A stretch of 64,000 bases of DNA from Verpa conica (Eukaryota > Ascomycota > Pezizomycetes > Pezizales > Morchellaceae). Every line of letters begins with the position of its first letter. Within the stretch, counting starts at the first letter, position 1. Positions 58,243-64,000 of this stretch are shown here, in pieces. The stretch covers positions 1,302,001-1,366,000 of the forward strand of contig JAUFSD010000010.1 of NCBI GenBank assembly GCA_033030425.1. The letters run 5' to 3'. A program made the translations under genes and the position numbers. The notes under the pieces are model-generated. The model ran no database searches. It saw only the letters and a program-made list of their open reading frames with translations, and was not told the DNA's origin.

Positions 58243-58663
58243 ATGATCGAAGTTATCTGGTGAGTTTTACTTCCTTCTACTCTCTTATGCGTATTATCTT
58301 GCTAATATCCGAACCCTTCCGTAGCAACGACCGCCTAGGGAAGAAAGTCCGTGTGAAGTGTGACCCAGACGACACTATCGGCGACTTCAAAAAGCTTGTT
58401 GCGGCCCAGATCGGAACTTCTCCAGAGAAGGTAAATGATTCCTTCTGCTGGTTATTCTTAAAATGATGAAGGGGGGAACCTAACGCATCTTTTTTGACAG
58501 ATCGTTCTTAAAAAGTGGTATTCTACCTTTAAAGACCACATCACACTTGCCGACTACGAGATCGGAAACGGATCCTCTGTAGAAATGTATGTTTTTACCC
58601 GTTGCTTAATCTCTAGCTGAATGTTAGCGCTTATATCTTTTAACCTATAGGTACTACTCATAA
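58243..58663 (+). CDS. HUB1: Ubiquitin-like modifier Hub1/UBL5
   Basis: Small ubiquitin fold that binds spliceosomal proteins (Snu66 in yeast) non-covalently and tunes splice-site choice. Four exons (58243-58259, 58325-58430, 58501-58586, 58651-58663) give exactly 73 aa, the family length. The sequence [54 protein letters not shown] and the C-terminal YY pair (EMYYS) are diagnostic. There is no C-terminal Gly-Gly, as expected. The first and last coding exons have only 17 and 13 nt. Confidence 0.96.
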
Positions 58664-61600
58664 GCAAAGCTCCAAAAGGGGGCCCCGAGTCACTTTCCCG
58701 GTACAGGTTATCATGTGGTACACGATCAACCGGGAAATCCCGAAGACAATAGTGGAAGGATATCGCAGAGATGTTGTGGCGCCTGAGTTGGTCCGGGGGT
58801 TAGATTTCCAAATGTAAAACCATTCATGTTAGGTATTTTCTCCAGGCCTGCAGGAATATACTCTTTTTTCGCTCTTATTCACCTAGAACGATTAGCCGCC
58901 CCCGATCCCTCCAGTATCTGGTGATTGTCATGAGCTGAGATAGCTCGAAAACTGTAGGCTCCAGTTTCCCACAAGCTGAGCTTTTCTTCGAGCTCCTATA
59001 CCTAAATTCTAATTTCTTTTACCAATATTCTGTTCGTGTTTCGGAAATTCCGGATATGCCTATACCAGCAATGTAACCTTTTGTATAATCCACTGCAGAT
59101 TGGTTTTTACCTAGGCTAGAACTTATGGTTCAGAATACAACGGCCCTTAATCCCGTCTAACAAATATGATCATTGACCTCTCTGAAAGCTACCTGGGGTT
59201 TAGCCAATGCCCAGGCCTATTTTTTTCCACGAGGCATAAACTTCAACACGCGCCATTAAAGTCAAATCATAAATTGGATATAGGTAGCTCAGGTACTATT
59301 GGTGCTTCCACTCTGGCCTTCTAAAGAACCGTACAGGAAATTTAAGAACTAACTAGTATAAGCAACCTTAGACAAGGATAAATGGCACTACTTGATCGAA
59401 AGACAGTGGCGAAATAACAACCTCACGGCTGAATGGGACCTTTCAGTAAAGCATCCAGCCACGGGAATATACACAGGTATTACAAAGGCCCAAAACTCAC
59501 TTGGAAAATCAACATACACTCCTAAGCCTTCAAATGTGTCTCCAATAGGCTAGATTATACTCAACTCGTAAGCCACACTCATCGACTTCCCTTCTTGTTC
59601 TTTGGTCTTCTGATGTGTATCGATTGATAGGATTTTTTCTTTCTTTTATCCCGCCGAGTTTGATATAATTATCACTGACGTGGCATATAGGAGTACGTAC
59701 TGTGGATGAGTTCAATATCAGATGCTATTATGATACAAAATCACTCTCAATCTAAGAATGCCGAGAATAACTGTGGTACCAGAACCGTTTACTTTGAGCT
59801 GAAATATTTAGTAATTTTACAGCCTGGGCTGGAATCGAATCGAATGCGGCGGGTGTGCTGGTGTCGGAATTAGCCGTGTTTTCCTAAAACGCACCATAGA
59901 ATCCTCCATTCCATCCAAAAAGAGCAGTCTACCACAAAATCGGTATCGCCTAACTGCCTCATGTCGTGGCAGTGACAGAGCATACGTACGTCTCCATCAC
60001 AAATGGGGGATAAGCAAGCCCCAACCGCGCCGGCAAAGCATAACCCCGTGGTGCCGTTTTCCTCAAAGTAGAAACTAGGTGACACCGATATCCACATATA
60101 CACTATTTGGGTTGAATGCACATAGCTTATTTTTTTCCCTTTCCCTCTTCATATGTGTGTGTTATCGGTTCTGCCATATTCAGGTGCCACAAACTTTGAA
60201 AGTTTCCCTAACTGTACGTGATATCAGAATATTTAGCCTTACAGGGTGTATGCAGATGCAGGTACCCTAGTAACTGAACTCTATATACCCCGCACACGTC
60301 AAATCCGACCACACTGCTGTCCGGCTTCTCTGGACCTTCCCAAGCTCTGTTTCTAGACCTTCATAACATCAAACTTCGTTGTTGATATAGTGACTCTTTC
60401 AACTACGGATTTTTTTTTTTTGAATAGTGATTTGAGGTAGTTCTAATCTAATTAAATCTTTAGGCTAATTGAGCCAAGAACCGCGGCAGATTAAAAAAAA
60501 AATTTCGCAATAAAAACATCAACTACCCATAGCCACATCACACTTGCCAGCTGAATCTTCCATGTTTTTTTAGATCGAAAAACCCACGTCCCAGGGCTCT
60601 GGGGAAGTCCTGTATGGGAACTCGGGCCTAGATAGGGTCCGCTCGTGCACGTGCCACATGTGTTCTATGCAGCACGCTAGTCCTGGAGGGGGCTGAGGCA
60701 TGTCTCACTCTCGCTTCGTCCGATCTCCACCCCACATGGGTCTCGCGGTTATCTATATATCTACATTGTTCCACGTACCAGAATTACTCTCTCGCTCTCT
60801 CGAATTCGGATATTGTAAGCATAAAAAGAAGTAGTATAGTATCCACTTGACCTGTACAACATGCTGTGCGCTGCCCTTGCCATCCAGCTGCATTGACTTC
60901 TGCATGGCAATAAATCTCGCCTGGCCAAAAGTACCCACACCTCGGCCTACTGTCAATGATAAAATCGCTCGTATCACTGATCAGACCATATGCTGTCTGT
61001 CACACACACTACTCACTATCTATAGAATTTTTTTTAATCTCCACAATATATATCAATGATTATGACTGAACATGATCTATACTTAATCATCAAAAGTGCT
61101 TGACGGTATGACACGGGAATTGCCGGTATTAAATCTGCGGGTACTTGCACAGGGGGGTCGATGGGCGGAGGGAAATCTCTGAGTTACTACACATGCACTA
61201 TGCAAACAATTTTGTATTTTTTTTAGATCCTTTGATCGGGAAAACCATGGTAGGTGCTGCGTAGATTTCCTGCCAGCGCTGGTAGTTTCTATAGCTGAAC
61301 ATTTATGATCAATCTAATTGTAGGGATCCTCCGGAACTTGCATCTGCCCGAATAATGAGTGGCATAGTTATCGAGTGACTGTTATCAGAAATGCTACAGG
61401 GCATCCCCGAACCGAATCTATCCACTGCACTTACCAGAAGCGATATCTTTTATCCGCATCTAAGGGGGGTCCCTTCGGTTGTCACGAGAACCTGTGGATT
61501 CCCGGAACAATAGTAGTTCGCCTAACTATAGTTTCTACTCTAGGTTAAAGCTAGTGTCGATAAACTATTTACCTCTAGAGGGTTTTTGTTTCCTTCTCTT

Positions 61601-62429
61601 TCCCTCTCCCTGCGTTTATTGTTATTTATGTAGCGTTTTTAGTCACAGCACCACATTCTTAGGGAATTGGTTTAACTGAATATCTTTTTTTACAAATTTA
61701 TCCTAGCTCTTAATCTATAGACTCCCTTTTTTTTACAGGCTCTAAGTTTCTTTGGGGTCGGTTAACGAGCCGGATGCGCATTACTAGGCTGAATGGTTGT
61801 ACAAGATCACAATACCTGCTGTGTTACACATTATGCGCACACCGACGTTCAGGTAGAAATCACCAAGGAAACAAATTCCTAAAAAAACAACTAGTTCTTT
61901 TTTTTTTCAAATAGCCTATTATTTAGGGTTATTCCCGAAAGGGTCAGTTTTTTTATCCCATAACATGACTAACCACATCGGTGCTGTGCCCCTAATGGTG
62001 CCTGTTGTGCTTCTGTTTGTCCACCCTCCATAATGCTGCAGGGTGCTCTTTGCATGGCCCCGTATTCCGTATTCTGGAATGGGTCCACACGTGGTTAGGA
62101 ATTCCCCTATCCACAAACCGAGCAATTTGGAACGAGCTATCGTTGCACATGTTCAGGCGTTTTCCTAATGCAAGTAACTACATGCTCAGCTCAACTTATC
62201 GTGGCTTCTCTCAATTGTGGGTCTGTACCAAGAGCGAGAAAAGAGGTTACCTGTAATTATATTATCTCAAATTAGGAGAAGGCTGTGTCTAAATTAGAGA
62301 TTCTAGTGCGTATAAATACAAGAAGCAATTCCTTCCTCCAAGCTCACCACCCAGCACTCACGACAAGAGCAATCAACTCAATCAGCACTTCAAGAACTCA
62401 GTCAGTACCTCAGAAACTCAACTCCAGCC
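58664..62429. other. Intergenic, 3.8 kb
   Basis: No gene is firmly supported. Short poly-T and poly-A runs occur (60410-60420, 60494, 61900). A minus-strand frame at 60121-59870 is Cys-containing (LCFAGAVGACLSPICDGD) but matches no family I know. The end of the region is the promoter of the secreted-protein gene, with TATAAATA at 62311-62318. Confidence 0.45.
62311..62318 (+). promoter_or_regulatory. TATA box of the secreted-protein gene
   Basis: TATAAATA lies 119 bp before the ATG and is followed by a leader rich in CA and CT (62330-62429). This is the usual layout of strongly expressed fungal secreted-protein genes. Confidence 0.6.
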
Positions 62430-63359
62430 ATGCATTTCAATACCATTGCTCCCGCTGCTGCGATTCTTTTGTTCTCTTCCCTCGGGAACGCCAGAAGCAT
62501 TGAAGAAAGGACCACCGATACAGATGGGTGCAATGCAGACAACGCGCTCCGAGCTCTTCGTCGATTCAGCGAAGAGGCTATTCCATTCTGCAGTGCCTAC
62601 ATTTCAATTCCTGTCATCACTGAAGTTGCTGCCACTACTACTCCTGTCGTGTAAGTTTCTCACTAGTCTCCTAGTAACTCCTTCAGAACAAAAAAAAGCT
62701 GACAGATAAACTTTTCTATAGAACTGCCACTACCTATGTTACCGTTACATCTCCAATTGTCGATAAGCGCGCTGCAGCAACTCTTATGCCTCGCGATGAG
62801 GTCGCAGCAGACGATGTTATCTTCGCAGAGGAGGTCGAAGAACTTGCGCGCCGTGATATTGCGATCCCAACCTTCGTCACTGAGTATCCCGCATCACGTA
62901 TCTCTAGCGCTTGCTCTTGCATGACAATCCCTACCTCCACCACCACTGTTACTTCCACAGCCCCCACTGCTGTATGTTCCCAATCCTAAATAAAATAAAC
63001 AGAGAGCCAAATACTAATGATTTTTAAAAACACAGACTGAAACCGAGTCAGTCACTGTTGTTACTGATCCTCGCAAAGAGTGCAGCACCTCTTACAACAC
63101 CTGCGGAAATGGCAAGGGAAACAGGGTCGAGATCACCTCAGCATCTAGCCATCTCCAGTGTTGCCAGAAGTGCCAGGCCAAGTCCAACTGTGTCGCCAGT
63201 GCTTACACAAAGACTGCCTTCGGAAAGGTCTGCCAGCACTTGGTCAGCGTTTCCTCTAGCTCACCGGTCACCGATACTTGCCCATTGGGTCTTGTCAACT
63301 ATAACTTTGGTGCACCTGACAAGAAGGGTATCGTCTACCCTGGACCTTGCGGATACTAA
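62430..63359 (+). CDS. Secreted protein with Kex2 sites and a PAN/Apple-like Cys-rich C-terminus
   Basis: Three exons (62430-62650, 62722-62971, 63036-63359) give 264 aa. A signal peptide is clear (FNTIAPAAAILLFSSLGNAR). The middle is Thr/Ser/Val-rich, with dibasic sites at VDKR and LARRD that a Kex2-type protease could cut. The last 90 residues hold eight or more cysteines (CSTSYNTCGNG, HLQCCQKCQAKSNCVASAY, VCQHLV), resembling the PAN/Apple modules of fungal cell-wall proteins. Function is unknown; a cell-surface or matrix protein is likely. Both introns are short and in frame. Confidence 0.85.
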
Positions 63360-64000
63360 TAGAGTTAAATTATATATACGGCGGGTGGAATGAGAAGTTG
63401 TTGATGAATAGGGGGATGGGTGGTCGGTTGTTGGAGTTATAAGTGAAATGTTTGGTAGATGAGCGTGTTCTTTATTTTCGAATGATGGATTGATTTTGGT
63501 ATAATCTGTATGTCTTTGAATGCAATACTTGTTTACTCTTGACAGTTGATTTCGGTGGTTCTTAAAATAACTGCGAGTGATACCCTATGGATTATAATTG
63601 TGGTCATTGCTGTGTAGATCACTGTTTTGATGTGGTTCCACCATGCATAGTAGACAGGTTGTCACCCAAAGTAAAGCTCTAGTACTTCCTACACGCTAGA
63701 TAAGTAACTCGTATTAATGGCAATACTAGAAGTGATTTACATATTAGCCTTCCCACTTTAAGACTACATGCAGGTATAATGCATTAGCTCAGCTAGAGTA
63801 GAGAAACTTAACCTCTAACTTAGCTTGGATGTACTTTGGGTTATTGACCAGTTATTACTTAGTAGCATAATATAGGGCTCATGTCGGAATCTTAGCGAGA
63901 GAATAACGCAACATTCCAAACAATAAATCAATCTTATCATAGCCCAGACAGCTGCACGTAATCTGTCCCCAAGGTCGAGCGAGATGAGGCAAGACATAAC
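63360..64000. other. 3' flank of the secreted-protein gene
   Basis: AT-rich, with no gene seen. GAGTGATACCCTATGG lies at 63575-63590, about 215 bp after the stop codon. Confidence 0.45.

Noticed and set aside
59825..59905. tRNA-like B box (GATTCGATTCC on the minus strand)
   Set aside because: No matching A box or acceptor stem at the right distance.
1..64000. CRISPR arrays, rRNA genes or bacterial operons
   Set aside because: No regularly spaced repeats or rRNA-like blocks were seen, and the gene structure is eukaryotic throughout.

Overview
The window is nuclear DNA from a filamentous ascomycete (Pezizomycotina). The evidence is the many 50-70 nt GT-AG introns, fungus-type orthologues (JIP5, MHR1/mL67, ITC1, HUB1), pyrimidine-rich leaders, and accessory families such as F-box/ankyrin proteins and a patatin-NB-ARC-TPR NLR. 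The long AT-rich gaps and the ankyrin and NLR content would fit Pezizomycetes (truffle/morel relatives), but that placement is an inference. I found no rRNA, convincing tRNA or CRISPR.

Layout. 0.5-4.2 kb: ITC1 (ISWI chromatin remodelling, minus). 6.7-8.1 kb: Aurora kinase (plus). 8.5-13.5 kb: ATP23 (minus), PRO1 (plus), DPH2 (minus). 14.2-14.6 kb: a long-TIR MITE. 15-19 kb: JIP5 and the primase subunit PRI1 (plus). 21.2-25 kb: a divergent SRP68/ARP2 pair. 26.4-33.3 kb: an accessory island with two F-box/ankyrin genes, one decayed ankyrin copy, a TA-flanked MITE and an unidentified broken ORF. 34.9-37.1 kb: divergent PUP1 (proteasome beta2) and PRP11 (SF3a). 38.9-39.3 kb: a Cys-rich mini-protein ORF with a degenerate twin. 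40.1-43.4 kb: a GFA-family protein, MHR1 and a SAM methyltransferase. 44.2-47.6 kb: a decayed NLR carrying a MITE. 49.8-54.6 kb: divergent eIF2-gamma (GCD11) and MPP10. 55.2-56.8 kb: a frameshifted kinase-like gene. 57.3-58.7 kb: divergent EamA/TMEM42-like membrane protein and HUB1. 62.4-63.4 kb: a secreted protein.

The window therefore alternates housekeeping genes, mostly intact and with exon sums that close in frame, with decaying accessory segments. Ribosome and translation genes (JIP5, GCD11, MPP10) have telomere-like boxes in their promoters. At JIP5 the box lies beside a CACGTG site, resembling the Tbf1/Cbf1 arrangement known for Candida ribosomal genes. All exon structures were read by eye from splice signals and conserved protein frames.
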